A DNA stretch of 41,583 nucleotides from Bacteroidota bacterium (GTDB taxonomy: Bacteria; Bacteroidota; Bacteroidia; Bacteroidales; F082): positions 1-41,583 of the forward strand of contig QIKE01000125.1 of NCBI GenBank assembly GCA_003232915.1, in the 5' to 3' direction. Shown here piece after piece: positions 18,359-28,574 of this stretch. Position numbers and translations under genes: made by a program. Each line of letters starts with the position of its first letter. Positions within the stretch are counted from its first letter, which is position 1. A model generated the notes under the pieces. The model was not told the origin of the DNA. It did not search any database and worked only from the letters and a program-made list of their open reading frames with translations.

Positions 18359-19282
18359 ACTTTATTTTTTTAAAAAGAATACTTCAAAATTAGTAAAAAT
18401 GTTTATCATACATCTTACTTTTGTTTTAAAAAGTCCGGAATCATTTATTTTTCAAACCATACTTTTTCTTTATTCTCTATTTTTTCAATAAGCTCTTCTG
18501 TCGATTCCATTTTTTCTTTTAAAATTTGTTCATCAATCGTATCCCAATAATCAGCTTCCTCGAAGACTTAGAGATTATATATATATTTCTTTTTCAGGTA
18601 TTTTACAGTTTGATGATTGATATATGAACTTCATACGGTGCAAGTTGAATTTTTGTTGAGATAACATTCCTGCTATCATTGTTGGCTTCTTTAAAGTAGA
18701 AATCAAACCAGCTTACCAAATGATGTTTCTTACTAAAGAAGGAATACGAATGGCTCGCATTTCTCAAGAGGATTCAGTATTATGCCTTTCACACCTAGAT
18801 TTTTTCAATAACCCTGATAAATTTTCAATTCAAATCGGAGGCTATGTCTTCCATTTCGCCGGTAAGTTGTTCTGATTCTTTACAATTATTCAATTTTCTG
18901 AAATAATAGTGATTTCCTTAATCGTAATATTTTTTTTCAAAATTAAAAAAAATAAAATACATACAAAAGGGTGGATAACAGATTCACAATTCCCAGATAA
19001 TTATTAAGGCACTATTTTTGTATTTTTACCACAAAAAATATTTTTATGTGAAGTTTGCCCCAGTGCCATTGATGAAGAACTTTTAAACACAGTTTGTGAA
19101 ACATTACAGTTTCATTTGGCAGGTAAATTACGACGCATATTTATTGGTGTATTTATCTTTTAATAAAATATATCTGGTTTTATCCTGTAATTTTTACCCA
19201 TTAACAAAGCGGATAAGAGAAAAGCATTAGGATTCACAATTATTAAATTTCTAAATATGAACGGAATATAAATTATAAAAAC
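18359..19282. other. Intergenic region with decayed coding traces
   Basis: No intact gene. On the minus strand, 18567-18445 reads as a coding-like end (EEADYWDTIDEQILKEKMES, then a charged tail to TAA 18447-18445). The range 18740-18603 reads HHLVSWFDFYFKEANND and then IQLAPYEVHISIIKL before a stop. Both lack starts and are cut off by stops, so they look like remnants of one or two lost genes. The last 250 bases before 19283 contain no clear promoter. Confidence 0.4.
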
Positions 19283-22200
19283 ATGAAAAAGTATCTATTT
19301 TTACTTATTGCAATCCTTAGTGTGTTTTTATTTCTCAACACCGCGCTTCCACAAAAAGCCGATGATAATTTTAAACAAGAATGGTCAAAAGTTGAAAAAT
19401 ACACTAATAGCGGCTTGCCGAAATCGGCATTAAAAATTGTTGATATAATTTATCTAAAAGCAAAGCAACAACAAAACGAAACACAAATAATAAAAACGCT
19501 GATTTATAAAATCAGTTTGAAAAGCACTTTCGAGGAAGATTACCGCGTAAAAAGTATTACCTCTTTAGAAGTGGAACTCCAAACTGCTGATGAACCCGAG
19601 AAAAGTCTGTTGTATTCGCTGCTCGGGCAGTTGTATCAAGGTTATTTCGACAACAACAAATACAAAATCCTCCCGAGGACACAAACTCTTAATTTCAACG
19701 AAAGCGACATTCGTACTTGGGATGCTATGAAATTCCAAAGAAAGATACAAAATTACTATTTTGCATCGGTGAGCCAAAAAGAGATTACAGCAAATATTCC
19801 TTTGGAACGGTTCAAGGCAATATTGTCGTCCGACGATAAAAAAATGACTTTTAATCTTCGCCCTACACTTTACGATTTGCTTGCTCAGCGGGCTATCAAC
19901 TGGTTTTCTTCTTCCGATGCATCGCAATTCAGTTTTACAAGATTGCAATTCGACAGCATTCAGTTAGCGCCGGCAGTACGCTTTGCATCAATCCTTTTGC
20001 CCGAAAAACAAGGTGTCGTTATGCAAGTACTTTCCCTTTATCAGCAATTGTTGCGATTGCATTTAAACGACAGAAATGTTTCGGCCCTCATCGACATCGA
20101 TCTTAAACGACTTGCATTTGTAAAAAATCATTTACCGAAAAACAAAATCTACAACCTTGCATATCGTCGTACACTCGAAGAACTATTGAAGCAACATCAC
20201 AATAATAGCATTAGTGTACGAATAGCTTATGTGTTGGCAAGCAATTATTTAAAAACTGCCAATGAATATTCTCTCAATATAAATAAGAAAGACCGCTTCG
20301 ACTTGAATACCGCCGAAAATATTTGTAAAAAAGCCATTTCAAACTTCCCCAAATCGCAATTTGCCAACGGCTGCCGCAACATCCTACAAAAAATTAACAG
20401 TATTTCTTTCGATTTTAAAATTCAAGAAGTTTCAATGCCTAATCGTGCTTTCCTTGCCCGCATAACATTTAAAAATACGAAAAAGCTTTATTTCAAAGTT
20501 GTTGAATCCGATTTCGACCTCAACAGCCATAACTATCAGGCACGTAAACAAAAAATGCAAAAACTCTCACAAAAAAACGGTAAACTGACTTTCATTCAGC
20601 TTTTACCCCGCACTTACGACCATCGTCAACATTCGGCTGAAATAATGTTTAAAGGTCTTCGAGCCGGACATTATGTTATTTTCGCTTCTGATAATCGTTT
20701 CTTTAGCGACACGGCTACACTAATTTATCACGATATTCAAATTAGCAATTTAAGCTATTTGGTGAAAAACAATGCCAACGGCGGCAGCATCAATCTATAT
20801 GTCCGCAACCGCAACAGTGGAAAAGCCGTAGCTGATGCTCTTGTGGAAGTATACATACAAAAGTACAATAACCGTTGGCGGAAATACGCCTCCAAACTAT
20901 CGGCTACTTATCATACCGATAACAACGGCTTTTTGAATATTCCCTATGCAAAATTTCAACCCGGGACATATTTGTTGTTTGATATTTCAAAAGCCGGCAA
21001 TCGTTGTTATTATAGCAATACTTATGACTTTTATAGAAACAACGAACCGAAAGAAATTACCAGCACTTATTTTTTTACCGACAGAGCTATTTACCGGCCT
21101 GGGCAAATCGTTTATTTTAAAGGTATTAGAGTAAAACAATTAGCCGACAATGCCGAGGTGGTTAAAAATAAAAATGTAAAAGTACGGCTGTTGGATGCCA
21201 ATTATAAAAATGTCGGCGAATTGAATTTGCGTACCAACGATTTCGGTTCGTTCGAAGGTTCGTTTGTGTTGCCTACAGGCAAACTCAACGGGCGCTTTAC
21301 TTTGCGCGACGAAAAAGGTTCTGTTTCCTTTAAGGTAGAAGAATATAAAAGACCGGATTTTAAAGTAACCATTGACACTTTGAAGGGAAAATACCTCTTG
21401 AACAACTTAGTGGTTATCTATGGAAAAGCAAACGATTATACCGGCAGTGCACTTACGGGCGCAAAAGTATCGTATCGCGTAACTCGTAAACAATTTTTTA
21501 TAACACCTTATTACAGGTATTTTCCGATGCCAGGTTATCAAAAGGAAATAGAAATTAGTAGCGGAAACATTGTCACGGGCAACGACGGTAGTTTCAGTTT
21601 CGGATTTAAAGCTATTGGTAACAATCTTTCGGGCAGCAACTATTACCGGTTTACCGTTTACGTTGATGTTACCGACATCACCGGTGAAGTGCAATCGGCG
21701 CAAAGTGTAGTTACTATCGGAAAAACACCTTTTGTTATAAGCATAAACTCCCCCAGCATTATCGACAGGGAACAAAGTTCAGGTTTTCACATTACGGCTA
21801 AAAATCTTTCAGGGAAAACCGTTACTATCAAGGCTGTATTAAGCCTTTGGCGTTTGACGCCTCCCCAACGTATTCTTAACCATCGTTTGTGGCCAAAATC
21901 CGATACTATCTTGATTCCAAAATCCGAATTTATTAATAATTTCCCACACGAAGTTTACGGCAACGACGACAACAAAAACAAATGGCCACGTTTCAAAATA
22001 CTTTCGAAAAATATTAGTATTGAAGGTAACGATTATTTTTCAAAAAATGAGTTGCGGAAATTAAAACCGGGCGAATATGTTGTTCGCGTAAAAAGTATTT
22101 CAGCAAAAGGCGATACGGTTTCTCAAGAGCAATTTGTTAGCCTTTTTTCCGAAAAATCGAAAACCATTCCAGTTCATTCTCCACTGTGGTACGCATTTTC

Positions 22201-25200
22201 GAAAACCAAAGCCGAACCCGGCCAAAACATTAAAGTATTTTTAGGCTCGGCGGCTAAAAATACCTATGTGCTGTTTGAAGTTTTCAACGGTGATAAACCG
22301 GTAACTAATCGTTGGATTAAATTAAATAGAAAGCTGCAAACCATCAAAATACCCGTTTTGGAAAACTATCGAGGCAACTTTACCGTTTTTTTAACAGCCA
22401 TCCGCTACAACCGTAGTTATACCGTTTCACAAACAATTGTAGTCCCGTTTACAAACAAAAAACTGAATATTACCCTCGAAACAAAACGCAACTATTTGAC
22501 ACCCGGAAAAAAAGAAAAATGGCTGGTAAACATTACCGGTGCAAATGGCACAAAAGTTACAGCCGAACTATTAGCCGGAATGTACGACGCATCTTTAGAC
22601 CAATTTGCTACTAACAGGTGGACGTTACAACTGTTTCATCATAAGAAGCAGTTGCGAGACTGGAAAAGCGGCACCTTTTCTTTGATAGGAAGTTCTCTGT
22701 TGTTTAGTCCGAAACAAAGATATTACCCGGCACCTTCGGTTAACTATCCAAGTATTAATTGGTTTAATTATAGATTTTCCAGCAGGAATTATCTTTATGG
22801 CGTGATGACTGTTGCTGATAATGAAGAAATACTACCTTTAAAGGAAAAAAGCGTTCCCGCCCCAAAAAAAGAGACTGACAAAGCTACATTGGAAATGCCG
22901 GAAAAAACCATTCTGCCAACCGAACAACAAAAGCCCAAAGCCATTGAGACTGTTTACCGAACCAATTTCAACGAAACGGCTTTTTTCTACCCCCAATTAC
23001 GTACCGACAGTCTTGGCAATGTCAGTTTTGTCTTTACCACTCCCGATGCTTTAACCGAATGGAAACTAATGCTGCTTGCCCATACCCGCGATCTGAAAAC
23101 AGGCACCTTGATACGAAATATAAAAGCACAAAAAAAATTGATGATTATTCCTAACAAACCACGGTTTGTCCGCGCTGACGACGTGCTTGATTTTACTGCT
23201 AAAGTGATTAATTTTACGGATAAAAATTTCGATGTACGGGTTAATATTGAGTTTTTTGATCCGGCGAACTTGCTTAAGCAACGAATTGTTGAAAACGCTC
23301 AAACGCAGTCGCAACACCTTACCCTTGAAGCCGGAAAAAGCAAAGCCGTTTCGTGGAAAATCCACATTCCGCAAGGCATTGATTTACTTGCATATCGCAT
23401 CAAAGCAATTTCCGAATCGTTTACTGATGGAGTAGAGGACCTATTGCCCGTTTTGCCCGACAAAATGCTCGTTACCGAAACCCTACCTATGAATATTAAA
23501 GGCCATAGCACCAAAACATTTAAATTTACCAAACTAATCAATGCCGGAAAAAACATACAGGCGGAAGCAGTTGATAATTATCGCTACACGGTGGAGTTTA
23601 CCTCGCATCCGGTTTGGTATGGCGTTCAAGCACTTCCTTATTTGGCCAAGCCACGCTATGAAAGTGCCCAAAATATTTTCAATCGCTATTATGCCAACCG
23701 TATTGCTTCGGGTATTGTTACCAAATATCCACAGATAAAAAGCGTGCTCGAAAGTTGGAAACTTGCTTCTCCCGATGCATTTTTATCTAATCTCAAAAAA
23801 AATCAAGAATTGAAGAATGTGTTGCTCGACGCAACACCATGGGTACTTGAAGCTGAAACCGAAAGCGAACAAAAACGACGCATCGCACTTTTGTTCGACA
23901 TCAACAATCTGTCAAACAGCTTAGACAAATCGCTACAAAAAATTAAGCAACTGCAATTGCCTTCGGGTGCTTGGCCTTGGTTTAAAGGAATGCGCGACGA
24001 CCGTTTTGCCACCCTGTCAATAGTTAAAGGATTTGCCCGCTTGCGCGAAATGAGTTTCTATTCGTCAAACAATAACAATACCCGCAAGATATTGAAAAAA
24101 GCCGTGTATTATCTTGATAAAAAAATTAACGAAGATTATGCAAAACTTAAAAAACAAAATGTTTCGTTGAAAAAGAAACATATCGGAAGTTTGCAAACCC
24201 TTTATCTTTATGCCCGTACCGCTTTTCTTGATGCCTTTCCGTTGAAAGATAGCGATAAAAAAGCTTTTGATTATTACGTTTCGCAAGCAAAACGTTATTG
24301 GCTTACTCAAAACGACTATTTACAAGCCTCCACCGCTATTGTAATGAACCGCCTCAACTATCGCAATGAAGCCGAAGCCATCATTCGCTCGTTAAGCGAA
24401 CGCGCAATCGAAAACAACGAACTGGGAATGTACTGGCGCATCAAAAGCGGCTGGAACTGGTATCAGGCACCTGTAGAAACCGAAGTGATGATTATGGATG
24501 CTTACGACGAGGTGATGCACGATAAAAAGTCGTTGGAAAAAATGAAAATTTGGCTGTTGAAAAACAAACAAACACGCCACTGGAAAACCCCTTCGGCCAC
24601 AGTAGATGCCGTTTACGGATTGCTGATGAAAGGTAGCGATTGGCTTGCCGAAACTAAAGCTGTTGACGTGCAAGTCGGTAAAATTTCTCTCGCCGCCAAC
24701 ACAAAAGTTCAAGCAGGTACGGGCTACCTCTTAAAAAGCTGGATGCACAGCGAAATTACCCCCGCTATGGGTACAATTATTGTAAAAAATCCTAACAGCT
24801 CAATAGCCTGGGGCGCAGCTTATTATCAATATTTTGAAAAACTCGACAAAATTCGTGAACATCAGTCACCTTTACAAATTCAAAAAAATATTTTTGTCGA
24901 AAAACTTACTGCGCAAGGCCCTGTGATGACAGAATATTCCAAAGGCAAACATTTAAAGACCGGCGATAAAGTGATAGTCCGTTTGGTAATTCGTAGCGAC
25001 CGTAGCATTGATTACGTTCACCTGAAAGATATGCGTTGCACAGCTTTCGAACCAATAAATACTCTCTCGGGAACACAGTTCAAAGACGGGTTGGTTTATT
25101 ATCAAAATATTAAAGACGCTTCTGTCGACTTCTTTATCAGGCACTTATCCAAAGGAACATTTGTGTTGGAATATCCATTGAGAATAAGCCAACGCGGCAG

Positions 25201-25291
25201 TTTTTCCAACGGCATCGCTACTCTGCAAAGCCTATACGCACCCGAGTTTGCCGCTCATTCGTCAGGAATGCATATCGTGGTGAAGGAATAA
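19283..25291 (+). CDS. Alpha-2-macroglobulin-like protein without thioester cysteine
   Basis: 2002 residues, in line with the largest members of this family in Bacteroidota. An N-terminal signal peptide (MKKYLFLLIAILSVFLFL, cleaved near residue 22) is present without a lipobox. Residues about 30-390 are helical. MG-type beta domains follow, including YFFTDRAIYRPGQIVYFKG near 596-613, the MG2 signature. The A2M domain begins near 1230 with FFYPQLRTDSLGNVSFVF and DALTEWKLMLLAH. The helical thioester-domain region (about 1440-1800) has YESAQNIFNRYYAN at 1459, where thioester members have YECxEQ. The reactive Cys is Ser1461 and the Gln position is Asn1464, so no thioester can form. It probably acts in the periplasm or at the surface as a protease trap or envelope-stability protein; that is inferred. 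Confidence 0.92.
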   Translation: MKKYLFLLIAILSVFLFLNTALPQKADDNFKQEWSKVEKYTNSGLPKSALKIVDIIYLKAKQQQNETQIIKTLIYKISLKSTFEEDYRVKSITSLEVELQTADEPEKSLLYSLLGQLYQGYFDNNKYKILPRTQTLNFNESDIRTWDAMKFQRKIQNYYFASVSQKEITANIPLERFKAILSSDDKKMTFNLRPTLYDLLAQRAINWFSSSDASQFSFTRLQFDSIQLAPAVRFASILLPEKQGVVMQVLSLYQQLLRLHLNDRNVSALIDIDLKRLAFVKNHLPKNKIYNLAYRRTLEELLKQHHNNSISVRIAYVLASNYLKTANEYSLNINKKDRFDLNTAENICKKAISNFPKSQFANGCRNILQKINSISFDFKIQEVSMPNRAFLARITFKNTKKLYFKVVESDFDLNSHNYQARKQKMQKLSQKNGKLTFIQLLPRTYDHRQHSAEIMFKGLRAGHYVIFASDNRFFSDTATLIYHDIQISNLSYLVKNNANGGSINLYVRNRNSGKAVADALVEVYIQKYNNRWRKYASKLSATYHTDNNGFLNIPYAKFQPGTYLLFDISKAGNRCYYSNTYDFYRNNEPKEITSTYFFTDRAIYRPGQIVYFKGIRVKQLADNAEVVKNKNVKVRLLDANYKNVGELNLRTNDFGSFEGSFVLPTGKLNGRFTLRDEKGSVSFKVEEYKRPDFKVTIDTLKGKYLLNNLVVIYGKANDYTGSALTGAKVSYRVTRKQFFITPYYRYFPMPGYQKEIEISSGNIVTGNDGSFSFGFKAIGNNLSGSNYYRFTVYVDVTDITGEVQSAQSVVTIGKTPFVISINSPSIIDREQSSGFHITAKNLSGKTVTIKAVLSLWRLTPPQRILNHRLWPKSDTILIPKSEFINNFPHEVYGNDDNKNKWPRFKILSKNISIEGNDYFSKNELRKLKPGEYVVRVKSISAKGDTVSQEQFVSLFSEKSKTIPVHSPLWYAFSKTKAEPGQNIKVFLGSAAKNTYVLFEVFNGDKPVTNRWIKLNRKLQTIKIPVLENYRGNFTVFLTAIRYNRSYTVSQTIVVPFTNKKLNITLETKRNYLTPGKKEKWLVNITGANGTKVTAELLAGMYDASLDQFATNRWTLQLFHHKKQLRDWKSGTFSLIGSSLLFSPKQRYYPAPSVNYPSINWFNYRFSSRNYLYGVMTVADNEEILPLKEKSVPAPKKETDKATLEMPEKTILPTEQQKPKAIETVYRTNFNETAFFYPQLRTDSLGNVSFVFTTPDALTEWKLMLLAHTRDLKTGTLIRNIKAQKKLMIIPNKPRFVRADDVLDFTAKVINFTDKNFDVRVNIEFFDPANLLKQRIVENAQTQSQHLTLEAGKSKAVSWKIHIPQGIDLLAYRIKAISESFTDGVEDLLPVLPDKMLVTETLPMNIKGHSTKTFKFTKLINAGKNIQAEAVDNYRYTVEFTSHPVWYGVQALPYLAKPRYESAQNIFNRYYANRIASGIVTKYPQIKSVLESWKLASPDAFLSNLKKNQELKNVLLDATPWVLEAETESEQKRRIALLFDINNLSNSLDKSLQKIKQLQLPSGAWPWFKGMRDDRFATLSIVKGFARLREMSFYSSNNNNTRKILKKAVYYLDKKINEDYAKLKKQNVSLKKKHIGSLQTLYLYARTAFLDAFPLKDSDKKAFDYYVSQAKRYWLTQNDYLQASTAIVMNRLNYRNEAEAIIRSLSERAIENNELGMYWRIKSGWNWYQAPVETEVMIMDAYDEVMHDKKSLEKMKIWLLKNKQTRHWKTPSATVDAVYGLLMKGSDWLAETKAVDVQVGKISLAANTKVQAGTGYLLKSWMHSEITPAMGTIIVKNPNSSIAWGAAYYQYFEKLDKIREHQSPLQIQKNIFVEKLTAQGPVMTEYSKGKHLKTGDKVIVRLVIRSDRSIDYVHLKDMRCTAFEPINTLSGTQFKDGLVYYQNIKDASVDFFIRHLSKGTFVLEYPLRISQRGSFSNGIATLQSLYAPEFAAHSSGMHIVVKE

Positions 25292-25681
25292 AGGTGACTT
25301 TTCCTCAGTTTTAAATGAATGCTTTTCTATTAATATATACAAACATTCTTGCAAGGCAAAAAGAGAATAATAATTTCCTATTGTCTTAATCCACTGGCTA
25401 CTGTGGTATTTTATCTCCTCTAATTATCTTTGTAAGTGCAATATTTTCTCATTCTTGTTACAAGATGTAAACTTTCCAAAAATAGTTTGATATAAAAAAG
25501 GAGAGCAAAGGCAAGACAGATTTTCTACCTCCTCAAATTATTATCTCACCGAAAAATCTACCGCCGTTTGTAACTGAAATTTAAATTATTTTAAATTTTC
25601 AGTTTTCAGATATGACAAAACAATATTAGTCTTGACTATGCCGGATGAAGAATAAAGTTATCGTTTTAAACTATAAAAATT
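25292..25681. other. Intergenic gap with a weak AT-rich hairpin
   Basis: No gene seen. Around 25575-25605 an AT-only palindrome (AAATTTAAA ... TTTAAATTT) could help end transcription from the alpha-2-macroglobulin gene, the rubrerythrin operon arriving from the right, or both. It is weak and lacks a clear T-run. Confidence 0.35.
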
Positions 25682-26257
25682 TTAATACTCATGACTTTCT
25701 ACTTCAAAATACGACTGTGGATGTAGGCAAGCAGGGCAGGTTTTTGGGGCTTTTGTCCCTTCGTGAAGATAGCCGCAATTGCGACATTTCCAAACCACTA
25801 CACCATCTTTTTCAAACACATGTCCTTCTTCAAGATTTTTATAGAGTTTCAAATATCTTGCCTCATGGGCTTTTTCCACACGAGATATCATTTTAAAAGC
25901 TACGGCTACTTCTTTATAACCTTCTTCTTCGGCAATGCGTGCAAATTCGGGATATAGTTTGCTCCATTCTTCGTTTTCACCTTCGGCGGCTGCCTTTAGA
26001 TTTTCGAGTGAAGTGTCAATAATTCCAGCCGGATACTTAGCAATGATTTCCACAGACCCTCCTTCGAGAAATTTAAAAAAACGTTTGGCATGGGCTTTCT
26101 CGTTAAGTGAGGTTTCTTCAAAAATAGCGGCAATTTGTTCAAGGCCTTCTTTTTTCGCTTGTTTGGCAAAATAGTCGTAACGCATTCTTGCTTGAGATTC
26201 GCCTGCAAATGCTTTCAACAGGTTTTGTTCGGTTTTACTTCCTTTTAATGACTTCAT
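25682..26257 (-). CDS. rbr: Rubrerythrin
   Basis: 191 residues, the usual length. The N-terminal four-helix di-iron domain has Glu20 in FAGESQARMRY, an ExxH pair at Glu53/His56 (LNEKAHAKRF), Glu94, and a second ExxH at Glu128/His131 (VEKAHEARY). The C-terminal rubredoxin domain has Cys158/Cys161 (CRNC) and Cys174/Cys177 (CPAC) for its iron. All ligands are present. It reduces hydrogen peroxide with electrons from rubredoxin or similar donors in the cytoplasm of anaerobes. It sits 17 bases downstream of the flavin reductase-rubredoxin gene, a likely electron donor, and the two probably form one oxygen-defence operon. Confidence 0.96.
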   Translation of the reverse strand: MKSLKGSKTEQNLLKAFAGESQARMRYDYFAKQAKKEGLEQIAAIFEETSLNEKAHAKRFFKFLEGGSVEIIAKYPAGIIDTSLENLKAAAEGENEEWSKLYPEFARIAEEEGYKEVAVAFKMISRVEKAHEARYLKLYKNLEEGHVFEKDGVVVWKCRNCGYLHEGTKAPKTCPACLHPQSYFEVESHEY

Positions 26258-26274
26258 AATAACGTAAGTTTTAA

Positions 26275-26988
26275 TTAATTAATAGTTTCAAAATCGCTTT
26301 TTTCGGCACCGCAAACGGGACAAACCCAATCGCTTGGTAAATCTTCAAATAGTGTTCCAGGAGCAATACCCGAATCAGGGTCGCCCAATGCCGGATCGTA
26401 AATATATCCACAAACCAAACAAACCCATTTTTGCAGATTCACAGGTTTTTCTATGATTGAAGGTTGTTTCTGTACCTTTTTCTTTTCAATATAGGTAGGA
26501 GCATTTTTTGGCGCAACTCCCCGTCGCACATTCCTAAAATAAGAATAGGTAATCGGCTCTTTGTCAATATCAAGAAAATCACCATCCAACACTTCACCAA
26601 TAAACAATAGATGGCTTCCCACGTCAACCTGTTGCAATACTTTGCACTCGAACCATGCAACGGAGTCTTCGGTAACTATCGGAACACCGGTTTTGCCCGT
26701 AAAATATTGGGTTTCCGAAAATTTATCAATATCATTCCCACTTTTGTAACCGAAACGACCCAAAAGCTCTTCAGAAACATCTTTGTGTAATACCGACACG
26801 CTAAAATAGCCGCTTTTGCTGATAATTTTAGCACTTAAATTGTTTTTGCTACAACTAACGGCGAGTTGCGACGGTATAGCCGTTACCTGAAAAACAGTGT
26901 TGGCTACATAGCCGTTTTTTCTCTCTTTGCTCTCCGAACTAACAATATACAGTCCGTACGATAAGGTATAAAATGTTTCAGGATTCAT
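26275..26988 (-). CDS. Flavin reductase-rubredoxin fusion (high-molecular-weight rubredoxin type)
   Basis: 237 residues. Residues about 1-160 form a split-barrel FMN-binding flavin reductase domain ([13 protein letters not shown] at the start, [20 protein letters not shown], and later [10 protein letters not shown]). A short linker follows, then a rubredoxin domain at about 187-232 with Cys190/Cys193 (CLVC) and Cys223/Cys226 (CPVC). This is the architecture of Hrb in acetogens, which passes electrons from NAD(P)H to diiron flavoproteins. Next to rubrerythrin it most likely supplies electrons for peroxide or oxygen reduction. It is the first gene of the pair; I see no convincing promoter upstream. 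Confidence 0.92.
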   Translation of the reverse strand: MNPETFYTLSYGLYIVSSESKERKNGYVANTVFQVTAIPSQLAVSCSKNNLSAKIISKSGYFSVSVLHKDVSEELLGRFGYKSGNDIDKFSETQYFTGKTGVPIVTEDSVAWFECKVLQQVDVGSHLLFIGEVLDGDFLDIDKEPITYSYFRNVRRGVAPKNAPTYIEKKKVQKQPSIIEKPVNLQKWVCLVCGYIYDPALGDPDSGIAPGTLFEDLPSDWVCPVCGAEKSDFETIN

Positions 26989-27185
26989 TGTTTTAAGTTT
27001 TAAATATTCTATGGTATAAAAGTAGGTATTTTGTCAATTTGAAAAGAAAATAATGACGAAATAATATTTCAGTGTACAGGATGAGTTTGGAAAATGGAAG
27101 ATGGGAAGAATGAAGGGCACAGTGAATTAGTGTTTTAATAGCATTTCACGTGTTAGGCAATACTTCTACTTTAAAAATTCTCCGC

Positions 27186-28574
27186 TTAAAACTTCCAGAT
27201 GAGCATAATATCTGTTGACAATAAATGATAACTTATCTGTTCGACACCGATTTTATTGAGTGGGAACTGATATTTAGGTTTTACGATTAGAAACAAATGT
27301 TTTCGCGGTAGATATGCTACACCGATACCGATAAATGCACTACCCCAACCCTGGTAACTATTTTTTTTTACAACAGTAGTGCTTTTTTCTTTGCTGTCTT
27401 CGCTGTCGTATGTAAATTGCTGTTGTGTAAAATAATAATAATTGATACCGGCTTCCGAGAATAATTGAAGATGCGAATCGGGATTCAAATAATATCCTGC
27501 ACCAAACGGAATACTAATAAAACTGGCATTAGTATAAATTTCATTTATTTTTTCACTTTCGGTAACTTCGGGATAAGAGTTTATTTTTTCGGAGACGGAA
27601 TTTCCTACAAGATTATATTTTATTTTACCGTAAAAAATTCCCGTAAAAATATTAAAGTGTTTGTTAACAAATATATACGGGTTAATACCATATTGATAAG
27701 AAAAACCTTTTTTTAAATCGTCTTCGGTTATCATACCCAAAGTAAAAGAACTTCCCACCCGAAAATTGATCGAAAGCGAATTTTTCTTTCGATGCGAAGA
27801 TGTAGATTTTCCGAGCAATAACAATGAATCTTGTTGTAGTTTGGTTTTTGAAGAGAATACCGAATCCTCTTTTTGTGTAATTAAATAAGGTGGTAGGTGT
27901 GTTTCGACGGCTTTGTTTGTTTTGTGCAGTTCGGGAAAAGTATTTTTTGTTGAAACGGGCTTACTGTTATCAGATGAATAAAACGGTTGAGCCTGCTGCA
28001 TTTGTTTATTAATCTTGTTAATAGCAAAAAGGAGGGAATCATAATTTATGTTTTTTGGCCGGCTTTTTTTTTGATTTGACAGCATCTTATTTTTTGCAGT
28101 CATCGAAATTCCACCTGTATTATTGTTATCAAAATGTTTTTGGAAGTTTGCAACAGTATTGGCACCTGACAAAACATTTTCCATTAACTTTGAATTTTTA
28201 TATTGATTTTTAAGGAAAACGTGTGTGTGTCTCACGTAAACGGTATCATAAATTTTAATCATTTCTTTTTTTATCACCGTGTCGTAATGATAAATTGTAT
28301 CAAATCGAATAATTTCTTCCCGTTGATGTTTATATAGTTGTGTTTCGGTTGCGCTTGGGTGTTGAAAATAATAGATGAACATGCCGGTATTCAAAAGTGT
28401 TAACAGCCCTAAAACGCCAATAGCAATGGATTTCCATCCCAAAAAGAAACCTTTAACCAAGCCGTTTTGTTCCAATAGTGCCATCATACGGTGCCAATCG
28501 GGACGGGCAGTTTCTTCGGTTTGCTCCGAAAGTTTTTCTTTTAAGATTTTATCAAAGTAGTTTTCGTTCATCAA
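27186..28574 (-). CDS. Anti-sigma-like inner-membrane anchor fused to an outer-membrane beta-barrel-like domain
   Basis: 462 residues. The first 45 residues are cytoplasmic and include RPDWHRMMALLEQNG, similar to short anti-sigma-type N-termini. One membrane helix follows at about 48-70. Residues about 75-265 are charged, low in structure and rich in Ser, Asn and Lys, enough to cross the periplasm. Residues about 266-462 alternate short strands and turns (NFRVGSSFTLGM, NPYIFVNKHFNIFTGIFYGK, PFGAGYYLNPDSHLQLFSEAG) and end in DIMLIWKF, with a C-terminal Phe as in outer-membrane barrels. The ATG overlaps the sigma factor stop (ATGA), so the two are coupled. It likely controls the sigma factor; whether the barrel inserts in the outer membrane is unproven. 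Confidence 0.72.
   Translation of the reverse strand: MMNENYFDKILKEKLSEQTEETARPDWHRMMALLEQNGLVKGFFLGWKSIAIGVLGLLTLLNTGMFIYYFQHPSATETQLYKHQREEIIRFDTIYHYDTVIKKEMIKIYDTVYVRHTHVFLKNQYKNSKLMENVLSGANTVANFQKHFDNNNTGGISMTAKNKMLSNQKKSRPKNINYDSLLFAINKINKQMQQAQPFYSSDNSKPVSTKNTFPELHKTNKAVETHLPPYLITQKEDSVFSSKTKLQQDSLLLLGKSTSSHRKKNSLSINFRVGSSFTLGMITEDDLKKGFSYQYGINPYIFVNKHFNIFTGIFYGKIKYNLVGNSVSEKINSYPEVTESEKINEIYTNASFISIPFGAGYYLNPDSHLQLFSEAGINYYYFTQQQFTYDSEDSKEKSTTVVKKNSYQGWGSAFIGIGVAYLPRKHLFLIVKPKYQFPLNKIGVEQISYHLLSTDIMLIWKF

Noticed and set aside
26989-27060. TTGACA-like -35 box upstream of the flavin reductase gene
   Set aside because: No matching -10 or Bacteroidota -7 element follows at a suitable distance.
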